A stretch of 64,000 nucleotides of DNA from the NCBI GenBank assembly GCA_963682025.1, contig OY821520.1, positions 83,399,965 to 83,463,964 of the forward strand, in the 5' to 3' direction. The DNA comes from Cordilura impudica. Its lineage: Eukaryota > Arthropoda > Insecta > Diptera > Scathophagidae. Position 1 is the stretch's first letter, and the number at the start of each line of letters is the position of its first letter. Shown here one piece after another: positions 1 through 11,125 of this stretch. Position numbers and translations under genes: made by a program. The notes under the pieces are model-generated. The model saw only the letters and a program-made list of their open reading frames with translations. It was not told the origin of the DNA and searched no databases.

Positions 1-800
1 TTTTGTTTGTACGCATCGCTAATAAGCAACAAACAAATTAAAATGTAATTGTAAGTATTTAAATTTTTGTTTGTTTTAATTGTACAATTGTTTATTATGC
101 ATGAAACACATAGACGACTGCGGCTACACGACAACACCACTACAAATGCTGCTGGCTGCAATTGTAGTCGTATATTCAGCTACTTAATTTTTTTTTGAAA
201 ATGTTAGAAACATATAACATCATTATAAACATATAACATAAATACAAATGCATTTTTATTTCAGTAGTGCCTATTATATTTTTTTTTTACTTTATTAAAA
301 GAGAAAAACATGTATGATTCTATATAAACCTGACTTAAATATACAATTAGTTATTTATAATGCACTATTATAACGTAAAAATACATAAATAAATTTATTT
401 AACCCCTTTTGATTATTAATGGAATTATAGCATTTAATTTTGCGATTTTTTTTACATAAAATATTTCATAGCACTAATTTCTTTCACATATTTTGTTATA
501 TTGTCAACACTATATTTGTTTTGTAGCCAATAAAAATAGAAATTATTCTAAGTTGACTACAGCGACAAAAGTTATCGTGTTGCCATGTAGCTGTGTTGGT
601 GTCAAAATAATCGTTTTCATAAAAACGTGTGTATTTTATTTTTGACAGGCTGTAGTCGTGTAGCTGCTGTCGTCTATGTGTTTCATGCATTAGTGATGCA
701 TACATATTTTTTTGTTTGTTGTTGTTCACATAAACAAAAAGAAAAAAACAAAAAAGCAGCAAGCAATCAAAAATTTGTATGCATGGCTTATAAATATAGA
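1..800. repeat. Short inverted-repeat pair in AT-rich DNA
   Basis: About 35 bp at 95-135 (core GAAACACATAGACGAC and CTACACGAC) reappears as its reverse complement at 650-692 (GTCGTGTAGC, GTCGTCTATGTGTTTC) with a few mismatches. Both arms abut TGCAT/GCATGA. The roughly 500-bp interior is AT-rich and shows no coding. It could be a decayed foldback or MITE, but no target duplication is clear. Confidence 0.5.
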
Positions 801-957
801 GTTTATGCTCATTGCATTTAATAACTGCTATCAATTAAAAAAGCACGAAAATACCTAAAAATTTTGTTAATTGTCTTAATTTTTAACAGCATTGTAAAAA
901 ATCTATCCATTATGATTTGAAATCTAGCCTTTTTTTATCATAAGAGTTTACAACCTT

Positions 958-1045
958 GGTTATAATATTGTGTTCAGAACACGGGTGGAGGGTATCAAAC
1001 GTCAGACACAGCTGAATTTAACACACTTACTCGTTTTTAAATTTA
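958..1045 (+). mobile_element. 3' end of INE-like family 2 (GGTGGAGGGTATC type)
   Basis: The sequence AGGGTATCAAACG, then CAGCTGAATTTAACAC and CTTACTCGTTTT matches the 3' ends of the fuller copies at 8888-9271 and 24115-24487. Only the terminal 90 bp or so is present. Confidence 0.65.
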
Positions 1046-1826
1046 TTTAAGGTTTATTGCCTTTAACGAATTTTATCCCTGTTAAAAATGCAAAAATATA
1101 AAGAAATTATAAGACATCTTCATGGATGTCTTTGCCGAAAGATTTTTTGATATTAGAACTAATTTCGGAAGCAATAATTCTGAGATGCAGACGACAAAAT
1201 AGTTCGCTTTTCGCAGTCAGTAGGTTTGGGTTGGCAACCAGAACAAGGTTTTGAAAAAATTTAATTGCTGGATTTGAAGTTTTGAACGACGTACTTCACT
1301 AAAGAGTGGCATTGGACTATGATCCGAGCTATTTCAGGAAAAAATTTAATTTTATTTCTAAGCATTAAGATATTTTTCTGATATTGTAATTCATTTAAAA
1401 ATATAGTTTCCAAAAGAGATATAATTAAATCAAATCAACTTTATACAAATAAGTTTGACTTCCACACAAAAAAAAAAAAAAAAAATTGATGTAACAAACC
1501 TGCAAGTCATTGCATAATTCGTGGAATTGTCCTAATTGTAAATTAATCAATACTTTTTCTGACACTTATAGTTGCCATAGTTGCATTGTGATCAGAAAAT
1601 TGTAGCAAAACCCTTCCATAAATTCTTTGAAAAGCAAGAAAAATTCCCAATGTTCTTAATTGAAAATATTTTATTCACATTTTTTTTAAATATTTAAAAC
1701 TTTCATCTTCATGTGTACGGATACGTTTTCTAGCAAGTGTACATCACAATCTCACTCAAGTTGGGTTGCTAATAATTGCACCCATTGTAAGAAATTTCCT
1801 ACTGGACGGAATGTAACTTCTTAATC
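1046..1826. other. Intronic AT-rich DNA, nothing recognised
   Basis: No coding sequence, splice-bounded exon or known repeat boundary could be supported. A run of 17-18 A sits near 1468-1485. Confidence 0.4.
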
Positions 1827-2170
1827 ATTACTAGCAAATTCCAGCACTCGAAATTCGAGTGCAAATTCTAGGAAATTGTATCTTTTCATTGAATAAAGAC
1901 CCTAAAGGTATGCTTCACAATTCAACTCATTTTAAATGAAGAAAACAAACTCAACACATTAACACAAACACATTAACAAATTTATAATAATTTTATGTAT
2001 GTGTTGGTAGCAACTTTAAACGATCATAACTCCAAAAAAATATTCCAGACGACGAAAATCTGTAAATCTGGGTAACAGCTAAAAAGAAATACCTTTCAAA
2101 TGATAAATTGTTTGTCAAAATCGGCGTAACACTGTGAAACTTACATCGGTAACAAAAAATCGGCTAGCCT
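1827..2170 (+). mobile_element. Dispersed short element with a CTCGAAATTCGAG hairpin, copy 1
   Basis: It starts ACTAGCAAATTCCAGCA next to the 13-bp palindrome CTCGAAATTCGAG. It runs through TATGTATGTGTTGGTAGCAA and ends near CGGCTAGCCTACTAATAT. Related copies lie at 39612-40415, 44700-45087 (minus), 50186-50567 and 55221-55592. No target duplication is seen at any copy, and the 55221 copy has a recognisable empty-site paralogue at 52437-52480. This suits a Helitron/Helentron-type nonautonomous element, although the class is inferred. Confidence 0.65.
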
Positions 2171-2735
2171 ACTAATATGTAAATAGATGTCGATTTCACA
2201 GCCGAACTTTAACGTCATTGTGTTCGCAATAATTTCATAAATACTTTACTATAGTTCAAAACTTTCGTATGATGGGACTGGTAAAATATTTAATTTTATT
2301 AGTTAAAATTAAATGGCAAATCTTACTGCAAAATAGTTTTATTTGTTACATAATTTTATATAAAATGTAGATTTAATTTAATACAAATTTAAAAATGAAT
2401 ATATCAGTTATGTCAAAAATTCCTATCGAAATTGGTATGATACCTTTATTAACATTTCAATCGATTCTGTTTTCACTTTTTCAGATTTCGTTGCTTTTCA
2501 TTAACAGTTAAATAAAAAAAGTATTCTTTTCTTTAGAAGAACTTTTAAAATACAGGAAATGTTCTTTTTTTATTTTAGCGAACTCAATTTTTATGGAGCC
2601 TAGATACAAGAAACAACATTCGCCAAACAAATTGCTCTAAAGTATAACAACTGCATTTTTGATTGTGTCAACTATCCAAAAACACAGCAGAATAATACTT
2701 TTTATTTTAGAGCGAATCAATTATGGCTTTACATA
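2171..2735. other. Intronic AT-rich DNA, nothing recognised
   Basis: No coding potential or repeat boundary could be supported on either strand. Confidence 0.35.
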
Positions 2736-2739
2736 TTCG

Positions 2740-3475
2740 GTGATATTTTTCTGGCGTTAAATGCTTATGACGAAAGCCGAATTGGTTCTCCGGAATAAAG
2801 CTGCTGATTTTTTTCAAGAATCACTTCATGAGTAGCCTTTCAAAAATCTTGGAGAAAATGGGTAGTAAACTAATTGGCCTGTAGGAAGACACTACATTGA
2901 TCGGTTTACTTGGTTTAAATATTTTTGTTAAATAGTTAATTCCTTTAAGCGGTAATGATTTCATAACTTTCGCATCAGTTTCATCATATCCTGTTAACTT
3001 CTTATTATTTAAAATATCTATTTCCGCTAAAGTTTCATTTGGCGTAATATGCTTTAATGGTAGATCCGCAACTTCTAAGAAACTCCGAATATCACTGTCA
3101 TTTTGATAGGGGTCATTTCCTTCAAATACTCAGCAGAGGCAGTGGATTTTTTAACGTCGATTGTGAACCTTAAACAATCTGAATTTTCAATAGGGAAGAT
3201 TTTTTTTGTAGGCCGTTTATGGTATTTGGTCGCATTGTAAACCTCGTGTTCTTTGTTTTTATTTTGATGTTTTAATTTCATAAGATACTGGCTAGTATTT
3301 TCATTTCTCTCTTTCACCAAAAAATTGTGAGCATAGTTTAATGGCAACGTTCCAGTTGGCTTTGTCTCTTGGATTTCTTGTACGATACCAAAATTTTCTC
3401 AGCCGTCTTGATTGTTTAATCATTTCCCTTCTCTTGCTACTGCTGATGCTCATAGACTCAACACCTGTCTGAAGG
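2740..3475 (-). pseudogene. Jockey-clade LINE reverse transcriptase relic
   Basis: The minus-strand translation, in shifting frames, gives RRLRKFWYRTRNPRDKANWN at about 3350-3420. This resembles the endonuclease-RT linker of Jockey ORF2. NATKYHKRPTKKIFPI lies near 3190-3240, TPNETLAEIDILNNKKLTGY near 3000-3050, SSYRPISLLPIFSKIFERLL near 2840-2890, and ENQFGFRHKH near 2765-2795. An internal deletion removes the segment before SSYRPIS, and there are several stops and frameshifts. The catalytic YADD box is missing because the relic is truncated before it. The element would have copied itself by target-primed reverse transcription; this copy is dead. Confidence 0.75.
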
Positions 3476-4555
3476 CTCAATAGGGGAATATAGGTATGTA
3501 CGTTCTAATACTGCCTTTAAAAATATAGATTAATGAACGGATTATTAAGTTATGGAGAAGCTTATTAAATTAGAAAAGTTTACCCTATTTATTTTTCATT
3601 TATTTATTGAAATTTTTCGAAGTTATGTGAATATCCCTAATATTAAAAATACCCGCATTTTTTGATGAAATTGTTCTATCTATCTTTTTTCGTTCTGTCT
3701 ATCTATCAGTCCCCCTTCTCACCCTACTCTTGACGTATTCATGGTTACACTTGTAAAGGTTTTGCGGTATGCGTTAATGAATCTGGTTATTCTGTATTTA
3801 TATTCTTTCATTTTTTCCATTCATTGGCATTTTTTTTTGAAAGCGAAAACAATACGAATACTCCTATATAGAAAGATTATACTGTATTGAAAAGGATGCA
3901 TGGATTTTAGCTTGGGTACGCACCTTTTGTAATTGTTTTGTGGATTTTACAAAGCTTTTGTTTGCAAATGTTTTTTTTATCATATCAGTCTGTTTGCACA
4001 AACTGTAATTGTTAAGTTTTAACTTACAGTGATAGACAGAAATATTCGTCCATTGAGAATAGTATTTACAGATAAATGCAAGATTTATTTGATTTAATGA
4101 TTGCCCTTTGTTTTTATAGACATTTTTCACTAATTTCAGCGACAAAATATATTTATAGACTTTTTCATAATATGTATTTCTTAGTTTACTCATATATGTT
4201 TCATATTAAATGTTTAACCCTTTCATGCTGAAATTATTCTAATTATTCTTAGAGCAAAAACATAAAATTTTTTTAAATAGGATATTTTCAGATCAATATC
4301 GGCTCAATAGCACAGATTTATTAGTAAGCTGCGTAGAAGCAATTTTATATCTTGACTTTATCAGTTCAGTCATAAAATAATGTATTTTAGTCAAGAACCG
4401 GGAATATTTTTCATTTTTGTTTCTAACAAAAATAATCGTTTAAGTTGAAAATAGAATTTTCAACGGTATAAAAAAAAAATACTAAACAATATTTCTAAAG
4501 AAAAAAAGAAGATTAAAGGGATGAAAAAAATATATAAATATTAGTGTTTTCTTCG
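3476..4555. other. Intronic DNA with a possible piggyBac-type terminus
   Basis: Mostly featureless AT-rich sequence. At 4213-4240, TTTAACCCTTTCATGCTG resembles piggyBac-like ends (TTAA plus CCCTT); compare 51313 and 5446-5460. No transposase is visible here. Confidence 0.3.
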
Positions 4556-4569
4556 ACTTTTTTCTTGTT

Positions 4570-4615
4570 ATTAATTTGAAGATGCTATCCAGTGGATAGC
4601 GAAATATTGAATAAA
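4570..4615 (+). other. Degenerate hammerhead-like hairpin
   Basis: The sequence is GAAGATG, then a perfect 6-bp hairpin (CTATCC-AGT-GGATAG), then CGAAAT. The order matches a hammerhead core (CUGAUGA, stem II, GAAA) except that the first box is GAAGATG. It is followed by A-rich sequence with AATAAATAAAA. Without the intact first box it is unlikely to be catalytic. It may be the end of a decayed retroelement. Confidence 0.35.
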
Positions 4616-4799
4616 TAAAAAACAACAAAAAAATCAAAAATTGGCCTCAAGCTATATAAATATTTTATATAAATTATAAACAAAAATGAAACCATATAAA
4701 ATGGGACTTAAAAATAATAAATTTACATATGGGCACTAGTGTCGCCCTTATAAAAGACATTTTATTCAAAAGAATATGAAATATAAAATTAATATAATA

Positions 4800-5260
4800 A
4801 TATAAAATTAAAGAAAAGCAATACTTATTGCAAGTCGTACTTGATTACAGAATACAATTTGAATCGCACACTAAATCATCCTTAAATACACCAAAATAAA
4901 TAGAATTAATTTTATATTTCATATTCTTTTCAATAAATTGTCTTTTATTAGCTTTGGGTCATCTGTGGATCTTCTTATATTATTAAAAAAAAAATATAGA
5001 TAGTATTTATACATAAAATAATTGTATAACAAAATTGGTTAAAAGTTGTTTTAACTTATATTCGCGAGCAATAAGAAGATAATTGCACTAAAGATTTATC
5101 ACAATGGATTATTTTGATCCCAGGAGCACTGAAGCCTTAAATAAATAAAAAAATAACCGAATTATTTTTCTTAAATTCGAAATAGTGGTTTCATCGAGTT
5201 TAATAGAAAAACTCGTTTCGGTATTTTTTATTTAAAAATATCTTAAAATCCAAAGCTGCA
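4800..5260 (+). repeat. Dispersed repeat carrying an orphan protein tail, copy 1 (rearranged)
   Basis: At 4813-4899 the plus strand encodes KEKQYLLQVVLDYRIQFES followed by HTKSSLNTPK and a stop. It matches the tail of the better copy at 51454-51630. The segment 4990-5250 is homologous to 51185-51430 but inverted, so one of the two copies has been internally rearranged. It contains CAATGGATTATTTTGATCCC and GGAGCACTGAAG, like the piggyBac-type terminus around 51313-51350. The protein family is not recognised by name. Confidence 0.55.
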
Positions 5261-5427
5261 CAGAGAAAAAACAATTTAACAACCGAATTATTCTAAAGCT
5301 TAACAACTGTATTCTTGATCGAGTCAACATAAATTTTATACCACATAGCCATTTTCTATTGTGATGAAATATTACTACTTACAAAATATTTGAATTTTTT
5401 GAATAAATTGTCTTTAATTAGCTTGGG

Positions 5428-5465
5428 GTCATATGTGACCCCAATTCCAAAAGGGTTAATAGGGT
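5428..5465 (-). repeat. piggyBac-type terminal motif
   Basis: The palindrome GGGGTCATATGTGACCCC is followed by AATTCCAAAAGGGTTAA. Read on the minus strand this is TTAACCCTTTTGGAATT then GGGGTCACATATGACCCC, the style of piggyBac-like ends beside a TTAA target. No partner end could be assigned. Confidence 0.4.
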
Positions 5466-5879
5466 CATATTGTTTTTTTTCCGAAACCCTAGGCTATTAA
5501 GGTAAAATATAACATTTAAAAGTAGACAAGTGATGAATTTTTGATTCAAAGTATTTGGAAATAGTACATTTACAGAATATTTTACAAAAATTCCAATTTT
5601 CTCTAAATCCGCAAAAATAAAATCCTTGCCAAAAAAATTTTCGCATAGGGATTCACCTAAAAATTCACACAGTTAATCTCTAACATACATTTAACAAGAC
5701 CTTAAAGAGCTAGATCAATTTTTTTTAAATTTTGTTTAAGAAAATTTTTCAAAACTTGAAAAAGGGGTTTTTTAAAATTTTATCAAAAAAAATTTCCATT
5801 TTCGGTCTCAATGCTTAATCGGTTAACAAGGTGGTAATAGAGCAATACTTCATATCTGAGTACTATCAGGTATAGAGAC

Positions 5880-6290
5880 TACAACAAAATGTTGGCTTTA
5901 ATTAATTTCTTAAAGTTGAAAAAAAAAATGCCATCAAATTTCATGACCTACTTTTTTTTTTGGCACAAAAGTGGTCTGGGGCATTTGCTATTTCTTGGCA
6001 AGTTTTTATTCGATTTTGACGTTTTATAGCTTTTTGGAAAGATCATTTAATACTCATCCCGAATTTTATAACAATTTGTCGGAAAAATTAAACTATAGCA
6101 CGAAATTTTTGTAAAATCTTAAAGAAAGTCATATTTTCCCCATATAAAACAAACTTGAAATTTTCAATCACGTTGAGCCACCTCTAAATGTTTTTTGATT
6201 GGCCCAAAACTTTGTATTTCACAGTTTTTTTGCTATTCGCATATTTCTAGGGGGTGCGACCGAGAGTTTGAACACTTTTTTTCTCCATAT
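5880..6290 (-). repeat. Dispersed AT-rich repeat, inverted relative to 50755-51100
   Basis: Shared blocks include GCATTTGCTATTTCTTGGC, TTTTATTCGATTTTGA and GTGCGACCGAGAGTTTGAAC. They reappear as reverse complements at 50755-51100 in the same order. No coding is detected. It is associated in both places with the repeat that holds the orphan protein tail. Confidence 0.65.
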
Positions 6291-6511
6291 AATGAAGGGC
6301 CACCCTAATGGGCACCATAAAACGCAAATACGAGCATAGTTATAATAAGGGTCTCTAGTCGGCAGATGGGCTAATGAATGGCGTGGCAAATTTACCATCA
6401 TCCGCAAAAAAGTACGCTTCATATATTGTCATAACCGTGATGGAGATGTACATGCCGTTTAACATTACGATAAGAATGATTATTCCCAAATTATTTTGTT
6501 GAAGATGAGAA
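6291..6511. other. Short stretch without recognised features
   Basis: Spacer between the dispersed repeat and the TTAA-flanked element. Nothing could be supported. Confidence 0.3.
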
Positions 6512-6515
6512 TTAA

Positions 6516-7536
6516 GGGGGGACATTACATTCGCGGCAGAGAAAACAGACCTTTTTTTAAAAAATTCATAACTCAGTCAAAATTTTTTTTTTATTATTGT
6601 AGAGAATTGAACAAATTACAAGAAAAAAAATTCAAAAAAATATATTTTTCACTCCAACATGGTTTTATAAAGCTCCAAACTGGCGGCAGAGAAAAAAACG
6701 GGGCCTCGAGGTTGCAGCGCTGGGAGTCGCAAAAATTTTCTGATCTTGAAAAAAATGACTTTTTTAAATCTTAACAAAATTGGTTATTGTATGACACGAG
6801 CTTTTTTTAAATTTTTTTTTAATTTTTGGTGATGTTCCAAAAAAAAGTGTGATTTTTCGAAAAAAATATTGACTTTAAAAATTCATAAAAACTCGAATAA
6901 AATTTAAAAAAAAGTTCGTGTCATACGATAGCGAATCAAGTTTAAAAAAATAAAAAAAAATTTCGTCAAAAAATGAACCCGGTAGTGCCGCAACCAGTAC
7001 GAAAAACATGGTTTCGAGATAAACGCGTTCAAAGTTTGTGAACAAAGAAAAAAAACATCATTGTACGGTTTGGCATTTGAATGAACCCGCTAGTGCCGCA
7101 ACCAGTACGAAAAACATGGTTTCGAGATAAACGCGTTCAAAGTTTGTGAACAAAGAAAAAAAACATCATTGTACGGTTTGGCATTTGATATTGTAGAAAA
7201 TGTTTTTGAGTCTCCATCTCCGATGTAATACTGATATTTGCCACCATATAGTAGTTCAGATCTTTGAAACATTGTCAGAATTGCATCCGGTTCCATTTTT
7301 CCTGCGCTGCCGCTATGATTTATGGAGCACGATGCTTCATGCTCTGATAACTATATTTCAAAGTCTGCATTGTTCAAATTAAAATTAAAAATGCGCTCTC
7401 ACTAATCCAGCTGTAACTTCTGCACCCGTAGGAATTTTTCCATGAAATTTTTTTCTTTGAATCTTAAGAATATTTACTAAAATATAAAATTATAAAAAAA
7501 GTCGATTTCAAAAAACGGCCAATGTCATGTCCCCCC
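6516..7536. mobile_element. 1.0-kb DNA element flanked by TTAA, terminus GGGGGGACAT
   Basis: The left end is TTAA (6512-6515) then GGGGGGACATTACATT. The right end is AATGTCATGTCCCCCC then TTAA (7537-7540). The inverted repeats match at 15 of 16 positions (one mismatch, TTAC versus TGAC), and the TTAA on both sides is the expected target duplication. No transposase is present, so it is nonautonomous. TTAA duplication occurs in piggyBac and Kolobok elements. The G-run terminus is not the usual piggyBac CCC, so the superfamily is left open. The interior carries the tandem duplication at 6973-7190. Confidence 0.8.
6973..7190. repeat. Tandem duplication of a ~108-bp unit
   Basis: Two nearly identical units, each starting GAACCCG[G/C]TAGTGCCGCAAC and ending GTACGGTTTGGCATTTGA, lie head to tail. 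Only one or two bases differ between them, so the duplication is recent compared with the surrounding DNA. Confidence 0.9.
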
Positions 7537-7570
7537 TTAAAGTTGATTACAGAAAATTTTTTTTTATTAA

Positions 7571-8350
7571 TTATACCCTATGCCACTATGTGGTTATGGT
7601 TTGTTTGTAACTACCAAAAATATTTGACGTAGACCCATCTTTTATTATGCCGATCGACTCAGAATCACTTTCTGAGTCGATTTAGCGATGTCCGTTCGTC
7701 CGTCTGTCTGTGTGTCCATGTAAACCTTGTAATCGAACTACAGGTCGTAAATATGAATATATTTTGATGAAATTTGGTGTATAAGCGTCTATCGGCCATT
7801 GGATGAACGCTATTGAAATTGGTGAAATTCGGTCCATGCTCAGACCTAGTCTCCATACAAATGACCCCTATGAAATCTACATAAAGTGCCTAAGATCCAA
7901 ATTATCATATAGATCTTAGTCATATTGGGTTTGTCTGTGTTTATTAGATCCATTAATCAGTAATCCAAAAAGGATCCCTATGGGACAACTCTTAGTCATA
8001 GGCCCCATATAGAGCTGCTTCCCGATCTTCACTTAAATCCATCAAAAAACAAAAATATTGCACTGATTCTTCTCAAATTTTGTTTGTATATATTTTTACA
8101 AAATACAAGAGACTTTACCAAACATAGTCAGGATCGGTCCATTTTTGGGCCTAGTCCCCATATAGATATAGGATCCGATATGAACTTTTTCATATCTGCA
8201 GCCAAAAAAAATTAATAAAAATCCCACTCAAATTTGGTTTATGCTTATTTTCTATATCCAGTTAGTTGGGCCTAAGAGATAGGGTCTCTAAACGCATGGT
8301 ATAGGGTACCGTGTAGTCGGTCTAGACCGACTACAATTTTCTTACTTGTT
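7571..8350 (-). mobile_element. INE-1/DINE-1-like element, near full length
   Basis: Read on the minus strand it starts AACAAGTAAGAAAATTG, followed by the palindrome TAGTCGGTCTAGACCGACTA and ACCCTATACCATGCG. It includes the GGACA-rich stretch with CATCGCTAAATCGACTCAG and ends near CATAGTGGCATAGGGTATAA. The same order is seen in the cleanest copy (48242-49040). No coding capacity. INE-1-type elements are nonautonomous Helitron relatives. Confidence 0.85.
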
Positions 8351-8887
8351 ATATTCTGCAGCAACAAGTTGAGCTGCTGCTAATGTCCTCTTGAGCTGTG
8401 TAGCAATAAAAGTTTAAAAAAATGTTGCTGTGTTGATTATAAATTAGCTTAATTTTATTGTCTGATCATTACTGTTAATCACTGTATTAAGCGTTAATGT
8501 GTGTACATTATGCGTAGATGTGTGTGGCCGTTTAACAAGGATTTGTAAAGATATTTACCCTAAAACAATTACAATAGCTATTTCATGTTAATTGATTGCA
8601 AATTGTGTAAATACTACATAAATATGTATGTGTTGGCGTGTCCCGTCGGAAAAACTTTTGAAACGATGAGTGTTGACAATCAAAAAAAAAAAAAAAAAAA
8701 ACAAAAGGAAGCTGTAGTGGACAAATTTTTTTTAAAATATTTTCCCTTAACGAAGGAATATTGCGAAACTTTTGTGGCCAATTTTGGAAAAAAAAAATTA
8801 ACAAATACACGCCACTGTGCAGAGGGTATATATTAGTTTGACATTCCACTTGCAACGCATCACAAAATTAGTTTGCGTTCTCTTCTT
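8351..8887. other. Intronic DNA with a poly-A tract
   Basis: A run of about 20 A lies near 8682-8702. No gene or repeat boundary is recognised. Confidence 0.35.
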
Positions 8888-9271
8888 GACACTTATAACA
8901 ACTCGAGTTCGATATAGTGCTGTCCGTCCGTCCGTCTGTCTGTTGAAATCACCCTAATTGAAAAAACATATCTTTTAACTGGACAAAATTAGGATAATGT
9001 TGTTTGTCGTTATCTCGAACAGGTTGGTATTCAAAAATGGGGTAAATCGAGCATCATTGTGCCAAGATATGGCCTTATATATGGAGAAAACTATACAAAA
9101 TGCTACAAAATCAGTGTTTTTGTATTATATACTTTAGCATTAACAAATTGTTTCTTTTTGATATATTTTGTTTACATTTATTATAAATAGAGCAATAAAC
9201 CAAGATATATATGTAAACATAGAACCCAGGTGGAGGGTACCACAGCCGAATTTAACACTCTTACTTGTTTT
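8888..9271 (+). mobile_element. INE-like family 2, near full length
   Basis: It starts GACACTTATAACAACTCGAG, continues with GTCCGTCCGTCCGTCTGTC and GTTGAAATCACC, and ends AGGTGGAGGGTACC, then GAATTTAACACTC and TTACTTGTTTT. The copy at 24115-24487 has the same two ends. No coding. Confidence 0.8.
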
Positions 9272-9545
9272 ATTTGCATCAGTTCGCGTCCCTATTACGG
9301 TATTACTACAGCAAATTCGAAAAATTAGATTTCACGTGACACACTAGCGCACATACATGCATATATACATGAATAATGCAATTAAAATTACAACAATCAG
9401 CAAAACTTACAGCAAGCAAAACTTACAGCAAGTTGTTACATGTTTTCAATTTTAGTTACAAAACAAAAAAAGGCCGTTTTTTTTGATTAGATAGAACTTA
9501 CGAAAGGGTTAGCTGTCAAACGAACTGTCATACTGCGCTCACTTT
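9272..9545. other. Spacer with a small tandem duplication
   Basis: The unit AGCAAAACTTACAGCA is present twice at about 9398-9432. The run into the mariner pseudogene may include its decayed 5' end. Confidence 0.35.
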
Positions 9546-11000
9546 TTGACATTTATGGTCAGTATTCTCTGGCAAATCATCGTAAGTAGATTCACGCTTG
9601 AACATCAGCACCAAACTATCCAAATTTACCTTGAAAATCAGTCATCGATTCGTGCAAATCATAGACGACTCCGTGATTTTTATGGCGCACATAATCGTCC
9701 ATCTGAGCAAGCCATTGGTCGAACTGTAAATAGATTTCATGCTACATACTCTTTAAATGATGTAAGAACACGTTGGAGGAATGTTAACGAAAGTGTGGAA
9801 GAAGATCCAAATTGATAGATTAGTCATCGGTCGAAGAAATTGGGGCTCTGTCTATCCACTATGTGGAAAATTTTGTGCAAAGATCTTGGCCTTTATCCGT
9901 ATAAGATCCAGCTGGTGCAGGAATAAAGGTTAAATGTTATTTTGCCGATTGAACTCTAGAGCAGAGTTCAGAAAAAAACACACACTGAATAAAAAACTCG
10001 TACATATATGTAAACAAACATATCTCAGACCAATAAACACATATTTTTATTTTCATATCAATTATGTGTGTTTCTAAATTTTGTACGGTGCTCAACACAA
10101 TCATGACTGTGTTTCGTTTTAATATTTCGTTATCTACACGAACATTTTTCTATCATGTATTTTTTGTTTCGAACACACATAAACCACACAGATTCAAGTG
10201 TAGCTTTTTATTTTAAGTTCGTTTTCTTGCACGTGTACTGCTAAAAAACAGAACATGTTCTTCAACGTGTACATCTAATAATTGAAACATTATCCACCGC
10301 GTACAAAATTTAGAAACACACATAATTCATATGAAAATAAAAATGTGTTGGCTACTTTAGAACAGAACAAGTGTGTTTCATGTGTGTATTTTCTGAACCT
10401 TGCTCTAGAGCAGTTGTAAACTGACCTGATGTTTTATAACAAAATTGCGTTCAGCGATAATGTTAATTTTTGGCTTAACGGGTTTGTTAATAAACAAAAT
10501 TGCCACATATGAACTCAGACCAATTCACAACAGACCCTACAGACTCCATTAAACCAGAAAAATTCACTGTTTGGTGCACTGGTGGCATTAACGCACCACA
10601 TTTCTTCAAAAATGAAGCCGGACCTCGCGTTACGGTCAATAGAGATCGTTACGGCACTATGATTCATGATTTTTTATTCGAAAGTATGGTTGACATTGAT
10701 ACGGCCGTGATGTGGTTTCGACAAGATGGCGCTACGTGCCATACAGCGACCACAACCATCGACTTATTGAAATCAAAATTTAAAGATAAGTTGATTTCGA
10801 GAAACGGACCTGTCAAATGGCCTCCAAGGTCGTTCGATTTCACATCTCTCGATTATTTCCTGTGGGGCACCGTGAAGACACTGGTTTATGCTAATAAACC
10901 CGTAACAATTGCCCAACATTGTTCGTGTTATTCGTGAAATATGGCCAGCAAGAACAGCCGCTGTGGCCATCTGGCAGAAATCATTTTCAAATGTTAAAGC
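9546..11000 (+). pseudogene. DD41D (rosa-like) mariner transposase, split by a hAT foldback
   Basis: The N-terminal helix-turn-helix region reads SSIRANHRRLRDFYGAHNRP, QAIGRTVNRFHA and ESVEEDPN (9546-9815). It is followed by LCKDLGLYPYKIQLVQE around 9870-9925 in a broken frame. The hAT-type element at 9962-10402 interrupts it. The catalytic part resumes with FWLNGFVNKQNCHI at about 10465-10510, KFTVWC, WFRQDGATCHTA (second Asp) and KWPPRSFDFTSLDYFLWG (third Asp), with the spacing of DD41D elements. The first catalytic Asp box reads FSDNVNF. The C-terminal HLAEIIFKC lies near 10960-10998 after a deletion. Multiple stops and frameshifts make it inactive. Confidence 0.85.
9962..10402. mobile_element. 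hAT-type foldback MITE with 8-bp target duplication, copy 1
   Basis: The ends are CAGAGTTCAGAAAA and TTTTCTGAACCTTG (13 of 14 bases pair after one swap), flanked on both sides by CTCTAGAG (9954-9961, 10403-10410). An 8-bp duplication with CAG-type termini is the hAT signature. Most of the 441 bp is a decayed palindrome: ATATTTTTATTTTCATATCA near the left end mirrors TATGAAAATAAAAATG near the right. No transposase. It sits inside a mariner transposase relic, so it inserted after that element arrived. Confidence 0.9.
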
Positions 11001-11125
11001 CTTCGATTAACAAATTTTTTGATCAAAATTCAATTTTTTATTTTATTTTTTACAATTCAAGTTCTATCGGGCTTAAAGAGGCACCCTTTACATTATTAAA
11101 AAATATAACTATTATTTGTCTATGA

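Noticed and set aside
4213..5460. A single piggyBac element spanning 4213-5460
   Set aside because: The TTAACCC-type ends at 4213 and 5446-5460 differ beyond the first bases, no transposase lies between, and blocks inside belong to another dispersed repeat.
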